A program made the position numbers and the translations under genes. From Candidatus Bipolaricaulota bacterium (GTDB lineage Bacteria; Bipolaricaulota; Bipolaricaulia; RBG-16-55-9), in contig JAHEOA010000154.1 in NCBI GenBank assembly GCA_018609825.1, positions 1 to 8,912 on the forward strand: 8,912 bases of DNA, read 5' to 3'. This document shows, piece after piece, positions 1 to 6,534 of this stretch. Within the stretch, counting starts at the first letter, position 1. Every line of letters starts with the position of its first letter. The notes under the pieces are model-generated. The model was not told the DNA's origin and made no database searches. It saw only the letters and a program-made list of their open reading frames with translations.

Positions 1-328
1 CGGGCATGACCGCCTCGACGGGCACGGCCTTGCCCGTGCCGGGCCCCTCTTCGCGGAGCCGGCGCCGCAGCGCGTGGACGCGGGCCGACTGGACCGTGAC
101 GTCGTGCGTGCGCCCGTTCCAATGGATCTGGAGACGACCGTTGCGCCGCGCCATCCAGATCGTCGCGCGTCGATGGCCGATCTCCAGGGTGTAGAGGTCG
201 CTGTTCGGATGGCGGTGCAGCTCAACCGGCTGACGCTCCTCGTCGCCCCAAATCGCCCACAGCTGACCGTCGGCCTCGTCCAGCTCGATCTTGAGCGGGT
301 CATCGCCGATCTCGACCAATAGGCTCAT
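1..328 (-). CDS. Biotin carboxyl carrier (BT/BCCP) subunit of acyl-CoA carboxylase, partial
   Basis: This is the N-terminal 109 codons of a protein that continues past the left edge. It begins MSLLVEIGDD and the visible part ends in KAVPVEAVMP. In biotin carriers that last stretch comes just before the MPG turn and the biotinylated MKM lysine, which must lie outside the window. The visible part has alternating beta-strand character and matches in layout the linker (BT) region between biotin carboxylase and biotin carrier in the alpha subunits of methylcrotonyl- and propionyl-CoA carboxylases. The start is the ATG at 328. It overlaps the stop of the biotin carboxylase gene as ATGA, and a GGAGG Shine-Dalgarno site lies 8 nt upstream inside that gene, so translational coupling is likely. 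The role is inferred: to carry carboxybiotin between the biotin carboxylase and the carboxyltransferase encoded here. The biotin site is not visible, so this rests on position and partial similarity. Confidence 0.75.
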   Translation of the reverse strand, partial: MSLLVEIGDDPLKIELDEADGQLWAIWGDEERQPVELHRHPNSDLYTLEIGHRRATIWMARRNGRLQIHWNGRTHDVTVQSARVHALRRRLREEGPGTGKAVPVEAVMP

Positions 329-1815
329 GGTCGGGCCCTCCAGGGCATCTCTTGGCCCCGATGGTTGCCGATCTGTTCGAGCAGTCCGGAGCGATGGGCG
401 TGGCGCTCCAGCGCGGCGGCCGTGGCGATGCGCCGCTGATCGTCCTTGGCGAGCCCCGCGTCGGCCATCTCGCCGACGAAGCGCGTCGTGTAGCTCCCGT
501 CGCGGAACGAGGGCTCGGCCAGCGCCCGGCGATGGAAGCCGACCGTCGTCGTAACGCCGGCGATCAGCGTCTCAGCGAGCGCCCCGTCCATGCGCCGAAC
601 GGCGCCCGCCCGGTCCGGGCCCCACGTGACCAGCTTCGCCACCATGGGATCGTAGTAGGGCGGGACGTCGTCGCCGCGGCTCACGCCGGCGTCCAAACGA
701 ACACCCGGTCCCGAGGGCCAGACGAGCTCCTCGATACGCCCGATCGAGGGCATAAAGTCCATCAAGGGATCCTCCGCGTAGAGCCGACACTCGATGGCCG
801 CCCCGCGCGGGACGACATCAGACTGCTGGAATCGAAGCGGCCGGCCCGCCGCGACTTCCAACTGCTCGCCGACGAGGTCGACGCCCGTGGTCGCTTCGGT
901 GATCGGGTGTTCCACCTGGATGCGCGTGTTCATCTCCAGAAAGTAGTACCGGTCTTCGTCGACGTCGTAGATGAACTCCACGGTCCCCGCACTGCGATAG
1001 TCACAGCCTTCGGCGACGGCCACGGCCGACTCGCCCATCTCCCGGCGTGTCGCCTCATCCAACAACGGCGCGGGGGTCTCCTCGATCAGCTTCTGATAGC
1101 GGCGCTGCACGGAGCACTCGCGCTCGAACAGATGGATCGCGTTCCCGTCGTGGTCGGCCAGCACCTGGACCTCGATGTGCTTGGAGCGCGGAATGAACTT
1201 TTCCAGATACACCGAGGGATCGCCGAAGCTCTTCTCGACTTCGGAGACCGCCCGCTCGAACGAGCTCGCCAGCTCGTCGTCGCTGTCGACCCGCCGCATG
1301 CCCTTGCCGCCGCCGCCGGCCGCGGCCTTGATGAGCAAGGGATACCCGATCTCCTGGGCGGCTTCTTGGGCGGCCGCCACGTCCGTGATGGGGTCGTAGG
1401 CCCCGGGCACGGTGGGGACGCCCTGGCGCTTGGCCGTCTGGCGTGCGGCCAGCTTGTCGCCCATCTGGCGCATGGACTCGCCCAACGGGCCGACGAACGT
1501 CAGGTCGCTCGACTCGACTCGATCGGCGAAGTCGGCGTTCTCGGCGAGAAACCCGTAGCCGGGATGGATCGCATCACACTCGGTCGCCTGCGCGATCTCG
1601 ATGATCCGGTCGACGTTGAGGTAGCTCTCCGCCGCAGCGGCGGGCCCGAGCCGATGCGCCTCGTCGGCCAGCCGCGTGTGCAGCGCCCATCGATCCGGAT
1701 CGGAGTAGACGGCGACGGTCGCGACCCCGCGCTCGCGACAGGCGCGTATCACGCGGACGGCGATCTCGCCGCGATTGGCCACCAGAACCTTTTCCAGAGG
1801 GTTTATTCTCGCCAT
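325..1815 (-). CDS. Biotin carboxylase subunit of acyl-CoA (probably methylcrotonyl-CoA) carboxylase
   Basis: This 496-aa ATP-grasp enzyme carboxylates biotin on the carrier protein using ATP and bicarbonate. The N-terminal domain opens with KVLVANRGEIAVRVIRAC (residues 9-26), and HPGYGFLAEN is at 84-93. The ATP-grasp glycine loop KAAAGGGGKGMRR is at 163-175, followed by HIEVQVLAD at 213-221 and RECSVQRRYQK at 232-242. The catalytic and metal-binding strand EMNTRIQVEHP is at 294-304, and ECRLYAEDP at 342-350 holds the conserved arginine. Expected key residues are present: K121, K163, H213, E280, E294, N296, R298 and E302. The length is slightly above stand-alone AccC (about 450 aa). The roughly 50-residue C-terminal tail resembles the start of the inter-domain region of fused alpha subunits. 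The start is the ATG at 1815, inside the 3' end of the HicA-like gene (13-bp overlap), with only a weak GACGAG ribosome site. Pairing with the divergent carboxyltransferase suggests methylcrotonyl-CoA carboxylase; propionyl- or acetyl-CoA carboxylase is possible. Confidence 0.95.
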   Translation of the reverse strand: MARINPLEKVLVANRGEIAVRVIRACRERGVATVAVYSDPDRWALHTRLADEAHRLGPAAAAESYLNVDRIIEIAQATECDAIHPGYGFLAENADFADRVESSDLTFVGPLGESMRQMGDKLAARQTAKRQGVPTVPGAYDPITDVAAAQEAAQEIGYPLLIKAAAGGGGKGMRRVDSDDELASSFERAVSEVEKSFGDPSVYLEKFIPRSKHIEVQVLADHDGNAIHLFERECSVQRRYQKLIEETPAPLLDEATRREMGESAVAVAEGCDYRSAGTVEFIYDVDEDRYYFLEMNTRIQVEHPITEATTGVDLVGEQLEVAAGRPLRFQQSDVVPRGAAIECRLYAEDPLMDFMPSIGRIEELVWPSGPGVRLDAGVSRGDDVPPYYDPMVAKLVTWGPDRAGAVRRMDGALAETLIAGVTTTVGFHRRALAEPSFRDGSYTTRFVGEMADAGLAKDDQRRIATAAALERHAHRSGLLEQIGNHRGQEMPWRARP

Positions 1816-2030
1816 TGGAGAAACTCGTCATCCGTCAGTTCCGCATCTCGCAGGATTTTCTTAAGCAACCCGCGCCCGAGGTCCTCCTCTTGATGATAGG
1901 GAACCGTCACCGCTCGCCCGTCATCGTGTCTCAACCTCACATGGCTCCCACGCTGGCGAACGATCTCGACGCCCGCACGCTCCAGAGCGCGAATAACCTC
2001 GCGAGCGGGCAAGGCAGGCAACCGGACCAT
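1803..2030 (-). CDS. hicA: HicA-like toxin (type II toxin-antitoxin, mRNA interferase fold)
   Basis: This 75-aa protein shows the HicA (YcfA) pattern: an N-terminal helix LPAREVIRALERAGVEIV, the RGSHVRLRH motif at residues 28-35 with the presumed catalytic histidine H30, a basic strand GRAVTVPYH, and a C-terminal helix GRGLLKKILRDAELTDDEFL. Known HicA proteins are small double-stranded-RNA-binding-fold ribonucleases that cleave mRNA and are neutralised by HicB. Length and all key motifs are intact, so it appears functional. The ATG at 2030 lies 3 bp after the HicB-like stop. The gene's last 13 bases overlap the start of the biotin carboxylase gene in another frame, so the two are almost certainly on one transcript. 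The antitoxin-first order is one of the two known arrangements for this family. No family search was run. Confidence 0.88.
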   Translation of the reverse strand: MVRLPALPAREVIRALERAGVEIVRQRGSHVRLRHDDGRAVTVPYHQEEDLGRGLLKKILRDAELTDDEFLQWRE

Positions 2031-2033
2031 CGA

Positions 2034-2255
2034 TCATACCGCGACCCGTTGAATGCCCACGATTCGCGGGCGAACTTCGGTGTCGTGATCTTCTGCATCT
2101 TCCAAGCAGAGCTGGATCGCTTCCTTGATCCGCACCAGGAGTTCGTCCAGCGTCTTTGCCTGCGTATAACAGCCTTCCAATTCGGGTGCCTCGGCCACAT
2201 AGTAGCCATCTTCGTCTTCGGCAATCAGCACATAAAACTCGCGTGGTTCGGCCAT
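2034..2255 (-). CDS. hicB: HicB-like antitoxin (short form)
   Basis: This 73-aa protein has the HicB (UPF0150) signature: FYVLIAEDEDGYYVAEAPELEGCYTQ spans about residues 7-32, followed by the helix TLDELLVRIKEAIQLCLED. HicB binds and inhibits HicA. This is the short form. It stops soon after the RNase-H-like core, at VRPRIVGIQRVAV, with no room for the ribbon-helix-helix or helix-turn-helix domain that longer HicB proteins use to autoregulate. The ATG at 2255 is preceded by a good AAAGGA ribosome site (about 2262-2268). It is the first gene of the leftward unit hicB-hicA-biotin carboxylase-carrier. Without a visible DNA-binding domain, direct repression of its own promoter is not obvious. Confidence 0.87.
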   Translation of the reverse strand: MAEPREFYVLIAEDEDGYYVAEAPELEGCYTQAKTLDELLVRIKEAIQLCLEDAEDHDTEVRPRIVGIQRVAV

Positions 2256-2279
2256 CGCACGTCCTTTCTCTCGTCCGAT

Positions 2280-2309
2280 AACCTATCACAGCGGCGATTA
2301 GGCCCTCAA
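2280..2309 (-). promoter_or_regulatory. Candidate promoter of the hicBA-carboxylase operon
   Basis: On the minus strand TTGAGG (2304-2309) and TAGGTT (2280-2285) are separated by 18 bp, placing the transcription start near 2272. That gives a short leader of about 17 nt containing the AAAGGA site of the HicB-like gene. The -10 box lies in a small dyad GATA-ACC-TATC (2277-2287). This is the only plausible promoter seen upstream of the four-gene leftward unit, because the downstream genes overlap or nearly touch. It was recognised by eye only. Confidence 0.45.
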
Positions 2310-2318
2310 CACGCACGC

Positions 2319-2348
2319 TTGCTCAGTCCCGCTTGGGCAACGTATAGT
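2319..2348 (+). promoter_or_regulatory. Candidate promoter of the carboxyltransferase gene, giving a leaderless mRNA
   Basis: TTGCTC (2319-2324) and TATAGT (2343-2348) are separated by 18 bp. The -10 box ends only 7 bases before the ATG at 2356, so transcription would start at or within a base or two of the start codon. No Shine-Dalgarno sequence lies upstream of this ATG. This fits the leaderless gene pattern known in many non-enterobacterial lineages, where a TANNNT box sits directly before the start codon. Confidence 0.5.
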
Positions 2349-2355
2349 TTAGCCG

Positions 2356-3963
2356 ATGAGCGTCCTCAAGAGCCAAGTCCGCACCTCGTCGGCGGAATTC
2401 CGAGCCAACGCCGAGCACCATCGTCAGCTGGCCGACCAGCTCAAGGCCCGTCACCAGGAAATCCACAAGGGCGGGTCGGCCAAGGCCCACGAGCGCCATC
2501 GCGAGCGCGGCAAGCTGACCGCCCGTGAGCGTATCGAACGCCTGCTCGATCCCGACACGCCCTTCTTGGAACTGAGCCCCCTGGCGGCCTTCGGGATGTA
2601 CGAGGGCGAGGTGCCGTCGGCCGGCATCGTCTCGGGCATCGGGATGATCTCGGGCCGCGAGTGCGTCGTCGTCGCCAACGACGCCACCGTCAAAGGGGGC
2701 ACGTACTACCCGGAGACGATCAAGAAGCACCTGCGCGCCCAGGAGATTGCGCTACAGAACAACCTTCCGATCGTCTATCTCGTCGACTCCGGCGGGGTGT
2801 ATCTGCCCATGCAGGCCGAGGTCTTCCCCGACAAAGAACACTTTGGGCGGATCTTCCACAACCAGGCGCTGATGTCGTCATTGGGCATTCCGCAGATCGC
2901 GGTCGTCATGGGCATGTGCACGGCCGGCGGCGCGTACGTGCCCGCCATGAGCGACGAGAACGTCATCGTCCGCGGCACGGGGACGATCTATCTCGGCGGG
3001 CCGCCGTTGGTGAAAGCCGCCACGGGCGAGGACGTGACGCCCAACGAGCTGGGCGGCGGCGAGCTGCACTCTCGCACGTCGGGCGTGACGGACCATCTGG
3101 CCGAGAACGACGAGCACGCGCTCGCCATCTGTCGCTCCATCGTCGATCACCTCAACGCGCGCAAGCGGGTTGAGCTCGACGTCCGCGAGCCGGAGGACCC
3201 GATCTATGATCCCGCGGAAATCTATGGGATTGTCCCGAAGGATTTGAAGGAGCCCTACGACGTCCGCGAGGTGCTCGCCCGCTTGGTCGACGGCAGCCGC
3301 TTCCACGAGTTCAAGGCGAACTACGGCCCGACGCTCGTCTGCGGGTTTGCCCACTGGATGGGGTATCCGGTCGGCATCCTCGCCAACAACGGCGTGCTGT
3401 TTGCCGAGTCCGCGCAGAAGGGAGCCCACTTCATCGAGCTCTGCTCGCAGCGCGGGATTCCGCTGCTCTTTCTGCAGAACATCACCGGCTTCATGGTCGG
3501 CAAGCGCTACGAGGAGGGCGGCATCACCAAGGACGGCGCCAAGATGGTCCAGGCGGTCGCCACCGCCCGCGTCCCCAAGCTGACCGTCGTGATCGGGGCC
3601 TCCCACGGCGCGGGCAACTACGCCATGTGCGGGCGCTCCTACGGGCCGAGATTTATGTTTACCTGGCCCAACTCGCGCATCTCCGTCATGGGCGCGGAAC
3701 AGGCCGCGCAAGTGATGGTCACGATCCGGCAACAGAAGCTGGAGCGCGACGGCCAAGAGCTCTCCACCGAGGAAGCCGAGGAGATCGCCCAGCCCTTGCG
3801 TGAGAAATACGAGCACGAGGGCCATCCCTACTACGCCACGGCGCGTCTGTGGGACGACGGCATCGTCGACCCCGCCCAGACGCGTGAGGTCGTCGGGTTG
3901 GCGCTGTCGGCGGCGCTCAACGCGCCGATCGAGGAGACGCGCTGGCCCGTCTTTCGGATGTAA
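2356..3963 (+). CDS. Methylcrotonyl-CoA carboxylase beta (carboxyltransferase) subunit
   Basis: This 535-aa carboxyltransferase moves the carboxyl group from carboxybiotin to an acyl-CoA. The match to the methylcrotonyl-CoA carboxylase beta family is strong along the whole length. [19 protein letters not shown] is at residues 114-132, [19 protein letters not shown] at 141-159, [18 protein letters not shown] at 185-202, [11 protein letters not shown] at 215-225 and [11 protein letters not shown] at 372-382. [14 protein letters not shown] at 414-427 precedes the family-typical end [12 protein letters not shown]...[16 protein letters not shown]. These include both crotonase-fold halves and the glycine-rich oxyanion-hole loops. 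The full C-terminus ending in FRM argues for methylcrotonyl-CoA (leucine catabolism) rather than propionyl-CoA as substrate, though related substrates such as geranyl-CoA are possible. It is divergent from the biotin carboxylase and carrier genes that would complete the complex. The start at 2356 is supported by the closely placed -10 box. The 3' end overlaps the convergent MutS-family gene by 47 bp. Confidence 0.93.
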   Translation: MSVLKSQVRTSSAEFRANAEHHRQLADQLKARHQEIHKGGSAKAHERHRERGKLTARERIERLLDPDTPFLELSPLAAFGMYEGEVPSAGIVSGIGMISGRECVVVANDATVKGGTYYPETIKKHLRAQEIALQNNLPIVYLVDSGGVYLPMQAEVFPDKEHFGRIFHNQALMSSLGIPQIAVVMGMCTAGGAYVPAMSDENVIVRGTGTIYLGGPPLVKAATGEDVTPNELGGGELHSRTSGVTDHLAENDEHALAICRSIVDHLNARKRVELDVREPEDPIYDPAEIYGIVPKDLKEPYDVREVLARLVDGSRFHEFKANYGPTLVCGFAHWMGYPVGILANNGVLFAESAQKGAHFIELCSQRGIPLLFLQNITGFMVGKRYEEGGITKDGAKMVQAVATARVPKLTVVIGASHGAGNYAMCGRSYGPRFMFTWPNSRISVMGAEQAAQVMVTIRQQKLERDGQELSTEEAEEIAQPLREKYEHEGHPYYATARLWDDGIVDPAQTREVVGLALSAALNAPIEETRWPVFRM

Positions 3964-5809
3964 CCGGCAGGCCTTCCATCTTCATAATGGTCAACGCATT
4001 CGTCGTCGGGCAAGGCCCCTCACGCAGCACGTAGTCGAAGCGCATGCCCCCGTTCTCCACGTGCTCGCGGAAGTGCCTGTTCCGCACCCCGGCGGCGTCG
4101 TCCTCAAGCTGAGCCAACTCCAGGTCGTGCGTGGAGACCACGCCGACGCCGTTCTTGTCCAGCAGGTGCTCCACGTAGGCCCGACTGCCGACGAGCCGCT
4201 CGCGGTTGTTCGTCGCGCTGAAGATTTCATCAATCAGATAGAAGACGGGATACGGGTGTCCCCGATCGAGCTCGTCGAGGAGCGTCCGCAGGCGTTTGAC
4301 TTCCGCGTAGAAATGGGAGATGCCGTCGGCGATGGAGTCGCTGGGCCGAATGCAGGTGTAGAGCCGGAACGGCCTCGTCGATAGGGCATCGGCACAGACG
4401 GGCCCGCCCGCAAAGGCCAAGCGGAGGTTGATCCCAATGGTCCTTAAAAACGTGCTCTTGCCGGCCATGTTGGAGCCCGTGACGATCGTGATCGAGCCGA
4501 GGTGATCGAGGGCGAAGTCGTTAGTCACCCGGTGATCGTGCGGAATCAAGGGATGCCCGAGCCCGCTCGCCTCGAAGGCCGGCCTCTCTTCATCTGTGCT
4601 TTCGGCGTTGATCTGCGCGAACGCGTAGTCGGGATGGAGATCGGCGAAGTTGGCCAAGCCCATGAGCGCTTCCAGGTCGAACCAGCGCTCCAGCCAGAGG
4701 CTCAGCTCCCCCGCGAGCCTCGCCTTCAACGTCCGTAAGCGATGCGCGAAATACAGGTCCCACGGCATGAGGAGGTTGACCACGAGCCAGAGGGGATGGC
4801 GTTGCAGGCTGGCCGCCTCGGCGACCCGGCTCATGCGTGCCAGCTCTTGGGACGGCTTGCGATGCGGGTCTCGGAACGGCTCGCAGTGCGCACCGAGCTC
4901 CGGACAGTCGGCGTAGTCCACCGTCTCCAGTTCGCGGAAGACCGTCTTGAGGCGCCGCAGCAGGCTCTCCAGCGCCAACGCCTGCTCAAAGAGCGCCCCG
5001 ACGTGGCGCCGCTGGCGATAGTAGGTCACGACGTAGAGCAACAGCGACCCCCACCAGAGCGCCGGCAGCGCCCCAACGAGCCAGCCGACAAACAAGCCGA
5101 GATTGGCCAGCGCCAGCCCGCCGAGCAGCGCCAGCACGGGCCGGAGCGCCCCCTCGTCGTCGGGTTGCCTCAGCCAATCCACGACGCGCAGTTCGCCGTG
5201 GTGGGCGCCATAGGCATCGCGATCAAGTCGAGCCCCGAACGTCAGCTTGTCGCGCAGCCGCGAGCGCGGGGTCAGCTCCTGCACCATCCGTTGGCGACGT
5301 CGCATCTCGGCCACGCTGGCGTCGGTGTCGAGGAGCCAGCTCCCCAGCCGCTCGCTGCCGCCGTCCGTGATGGCCAAGTCGAGGAGATGGTGGAGCGAGC
5401 GCTCTCCCGTCAGATGCAGGTCGGCGAACGGGTGCTCTTGGTCGACCGCGCCGGAGCGTGGCTCGGGCAGCTCGTCCCATTGCTGAGCGCATCGCGCGAG
5501 ATGGGTCCGCTTGATGGCCCGCCAGTGCTCGTAGCGCCCGATCGCTCGCTTGATGCGGTTGTGGAGAACGACGCTCGCGATGAAGCCGACCATCGCGACC
5601 GGGATGAGCGCGCGCAGGCCCCACGTGCCCTCCACAAAGAACGAGGCCACCAAGCCGAGGGCCGCAACGCTGGCCAGCCCGACGCGGGCGAGCGTCCAGC
5701 GCTCGCTCCGTCGCGACAGGCGTTCGATGCGGCGATCGAGGCGCTCGAGGTAGCGGGTCAGATGGGTCGCGCGCTCGCGCGCTTGCGACGTCGTCGCTCG
5801 CTGCGCCAT
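3917..5809 (-). CDS. Membrane-associated MutS-family ATPase
   Basis: This 630-aa protein carries a complete MutS-type ABC ATPase at its C-terminus: Walker [15 protein letters not shown] (444-457), the segment [21 protein letters not shown] (484-504), Walker [15 protein letters not shown] (522-535) and the switch histidine STHD (559-562). It ends with the typical [12 protein letters not shown]. The N-terminus has a basic, coiled-coil-like stretch (11-40), then hydrophobic segments at about 42-60, 67-83, 225-246 and 250-264, so about four membrane helices are likely. A clamp/lever-like helical region (270-400) joins these to the ATPase. The mismatch-recognition domain with its Phe-X-Glu motif is absent, so classical mismatch repair is unlikely. 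Such membrane MutS relatives have no role I can name with confidence. It lies 6 bp after the small membrane protein gene and is probably co-translated. The last 15 residues, encoded antisense to the carboxyltransferase gene, look like an unconserved extension. The ribosome site is weak (GGAAA). Confidence 0.88.
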   Translation of the reverse strand: MAQRATTSQARERATHLTRYLERLDRRIERLSRRSERWTLARVGLASVAALGLVASFFVEGTWGLRALIPVAMVGFIASVVLHNRIKRAIGRYEHWRAIKRTHLARCAQQWDELPEPRSGAVDQEHPFADLHLTGERSLHHLLDLAITDGGSERLGSWLLDTDASVAEMRRRQRMVQELTPRSRLRDKLTFGARLDRDAYGAHHGELRVVDWLRQPDDEGALRPVLALLGGLALANLGLFVGWLVGALPALWWGSLLLYVVTYYRQRRHVGALFEQALALESLLRRLKTVFRELETVDYADCPELGAHCEPFRDPHRKPSQELARMSRVAEAASLQRHPLWLVVNLLMPWDLYFAHRLRTLKARLAGELSLWLERWFDLEALMGLANFADLHPDYAFAQINAESTDEERPAFEASGLGHPLIPHDHRVTNDFALDHLGSITIVTGSNMAGKSTFLRTIGINLRLAFAGGPVCADALSTRPFRLYTCIRPSDSIADGISHFYAEVKRLRTLLDELDRGHPYPVFYLIDEIFSATNNRERLVGSRAYVEHLLDKNGVGVVSTHDLELAQLEDDAAGVRNRHFREHVENGGMRFDYVLREGPCPTTNALTIMKMEGLPVTSERRASASPRSAR

Positions 5810-5815
5810 GCAGAG

Positions 5816-6226
5816 CTATTTCCAGACTTCCCAGACGCGACGGCTGGTCAGCTCGGCGGTCAGGTCGCTGCCGTCGAAGCGAACGTTGAGGTCCATCATC
5901 TGGGTCCGTCCGTCCTCGTGTTCCACGCGGAGCGCGAGATGGGCCTGACCGCGCAGGCCGCCGTCGCTGATCTGAAAGTCGACGTTGGCCGAGGTCGGCT
6001 CGATGAGCGTGATCACGGCGTCCGGATCCTCGCTCTTGCTCACAATGCGAACCTGGCGGTCATCCAGCGCGATCTCCAGGCCCTGCACCAGGTCGCCGGG
6101 CAGGCCGCCTTCGCCCTCGACCGCCACCGTTTCTACGCCCTGCAGTGGCTGCGGCGCCGGCCAAAGCAGCACGATCGCGCCCGTCAGCGCCACGACCCCG
6201 ATCGCCATCAACAGCGTCCGTTTCAC
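5816..6226 (-). CDS. Small membrane-anchored or secreted protein of unknown function
   Basis: I do not recognise this family. The chosen start is GTG at 6226 (136 aa), because a strong GAAGGAG site (6235-6241) lies 8 nt upstream and a promoter just before it. The frame is open further back to an ATG at 6382, but the extra 52 residues look like arginine-rich translated noncoding sequence. The protein begins with a lysine-arginine pair and a hydrophobic segment, LLMAIGVVALTGAIVLLW (about residues 5-22), followed by PAPQP. This is a signal peptide or single membrane anchor without a lipobox cysteine. The remaining 110 or so residues are acidic and rich in predicted beta strands (DRQVRIVSKSEDPDAVITLI, AHLALRVEHEDG, LNVRFDGSDLTAELTSRRVW) and should lie outside the membrane. 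The MutS-family gene follows after 6 bp, so the two are probably one operon and may work together at the membrane; that is inference from spacing only. Confidence 0.75.
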   Translation of the reverse strand: MKRTLLMAIGVVALTGAIVLLWPAPQPLQGVETVAVEGEGGLPGDLVQGLEIALDDRQVRIVSKSEDPDAVITLIEPTSANVDFQISDGGLRGQAHLALRVEHEDGRTQMMDLNVRFDGSDLTAELTSRRVWEVWK

Positions 6227-6257
6227 GTGCGTCACTCCTTCAATCGATGGTTGCCCC

Positions 6258-6267
6258 AGTATAGCAA
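6258..6267 (-). promoter_or_regulatory. Extended -10 promoter of the small membrane protein/MutS-family unit
   Basis: The minus strand reads TTGCTATACT, a near-consensus -10 box (TATACT, 6258-6263) with the extended TG motif one base upstream (6265-6266). The -35 region is poor (GTTCAA at 6281-6286 with 17-bp spacing), which suits an extended -10 promoter. Transcription would start near 6251, about 25 nt before the GTG start at 6226. The GAAGGAG ribosome site falls in that leader. Confidence 0.6.
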
Positions 6268-6359
6268 GCCAACCCGGGCTTTGAACCTGACGCCGGACAT
6301 TCGGCGCGACCCGCCGTAACGCCCTGTTGCCGGTCAGCTTCTCGGCGAAGGATAGGGGA

Positions 6360-6454
6360 GGGCCCGACCGGGAACCGTGCACCTCAACCTCTCACCCCGC
6401 GCTCGCCGCCTGGAGGTCAACACAGCGGCAAGAAGGCGTGCGATGGTCGGGCCC
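6360..6454. repeat. 10-bp inverted repeat pair with a 75-nt interior
   Basis: GGGCCCGACC (6360-6369) and GGTCGGGCCC (6445-6454) are perfect reverse complements and could close a large stem-loop. Smaller complementary pieces such as ACCTC/GAGGT and GCCGC/GCGGC lie inside. No function is assigned; with this GC content a chance pair is possible. Confidence 0.4.
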
Positions 6455-6473
6455 CCTAGCGTATCCTAGCAGG

Positions 6474-6509
6474 CCCGCGTTAACACAGCGTTAACAGCCG
6501 CTGGGCGGG
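6474..6509 (-). repeat. Nested hairpin and GTTAAC repeats downstream of trpS
   Basis: CCCGC (6474-6478) pairs with GCGGG at the far end and CAGCG pairs with CGCTG inside, giving an interrupted stem. Within it CGTTAACA occurs twice (6478-6485 and 6489-6496), 11 bp apart, and the two GTTAAC cores are also palindromes that can pair with each other. It begins about 25 nt past the trpS stop, so it may serve in transcript termination or stability. It lacks a T-run on the minus strand, so it is not a standard intrinsic terminator. Confidence 0.35.
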
Positions 6510-6534
6510 AACTGTTGCAGGGATAATTGTCGAG

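Larger units (their letters stand above)
6227..6534. other. Intergenic region between two leftward units, with repeats and a promoter
   Basis: These 308 bases hold no convincing gene. The right part follows the tryptophanyl-tRNA synthetase stop and should contain its terminator. The only hairpin near that end (6474-6509) has no clear T-run, so no confident terminator is called. The middle holds a 10-bp perfect inverted pair (6360-6369 and 6445-6454) and the right side two CGTTAACA repeats (6478-6485 and 6489-6496). The left end holds the promoter of the small membrane protein gene. The minus-strand open frame across 6227-6382 is rejected as coding because it lacks a good start. Confidence 0.6.

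Noticed and set aside
352..1893. 513-codon open frame on the plus strand
   Set aside because: It is antisense to the biotin carboxylase gene, which has all family motifs. The translation is low-complexity, rich in Arg, Asp, Gly and Val, and typical of a high-GC shadow frame.
2878..3825. 315-codon open frame on the minus strand
   Set aside because: It is antisense to the carboxyltransferase gene and has no recognisable domain; the conserved protein is clearly on the plus strand.
3917..5809. Canonical MutS mismatch repair protein
   Set aside because: The mismatch-recognition domain is absent, the length is about 630 rather than 850 or more residues, and membrane segments occupy the N-terminal half.
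4742..6319. 525-codon open frame on the plus strand
   Set aside because: It lies antisense to the MutS-family ATPase and the small membrane protein gene. Its composition is that of a GC-driven shadow with no motif.
6227..6382. N-terminal extension of the small membrane protein to an ATG at 6382
   Set aside because: The extension contains the promoter and the strong ribosome site for the GTG at 6226, and its translation is arginine-rich without secondary-structure character.
6474..6509. Intrinsic terminator of trpS
   Set aside because: A stem is present but it is interrupted and no T-run follows on the minus strand, so it is listed only as a repeat/hairpin.
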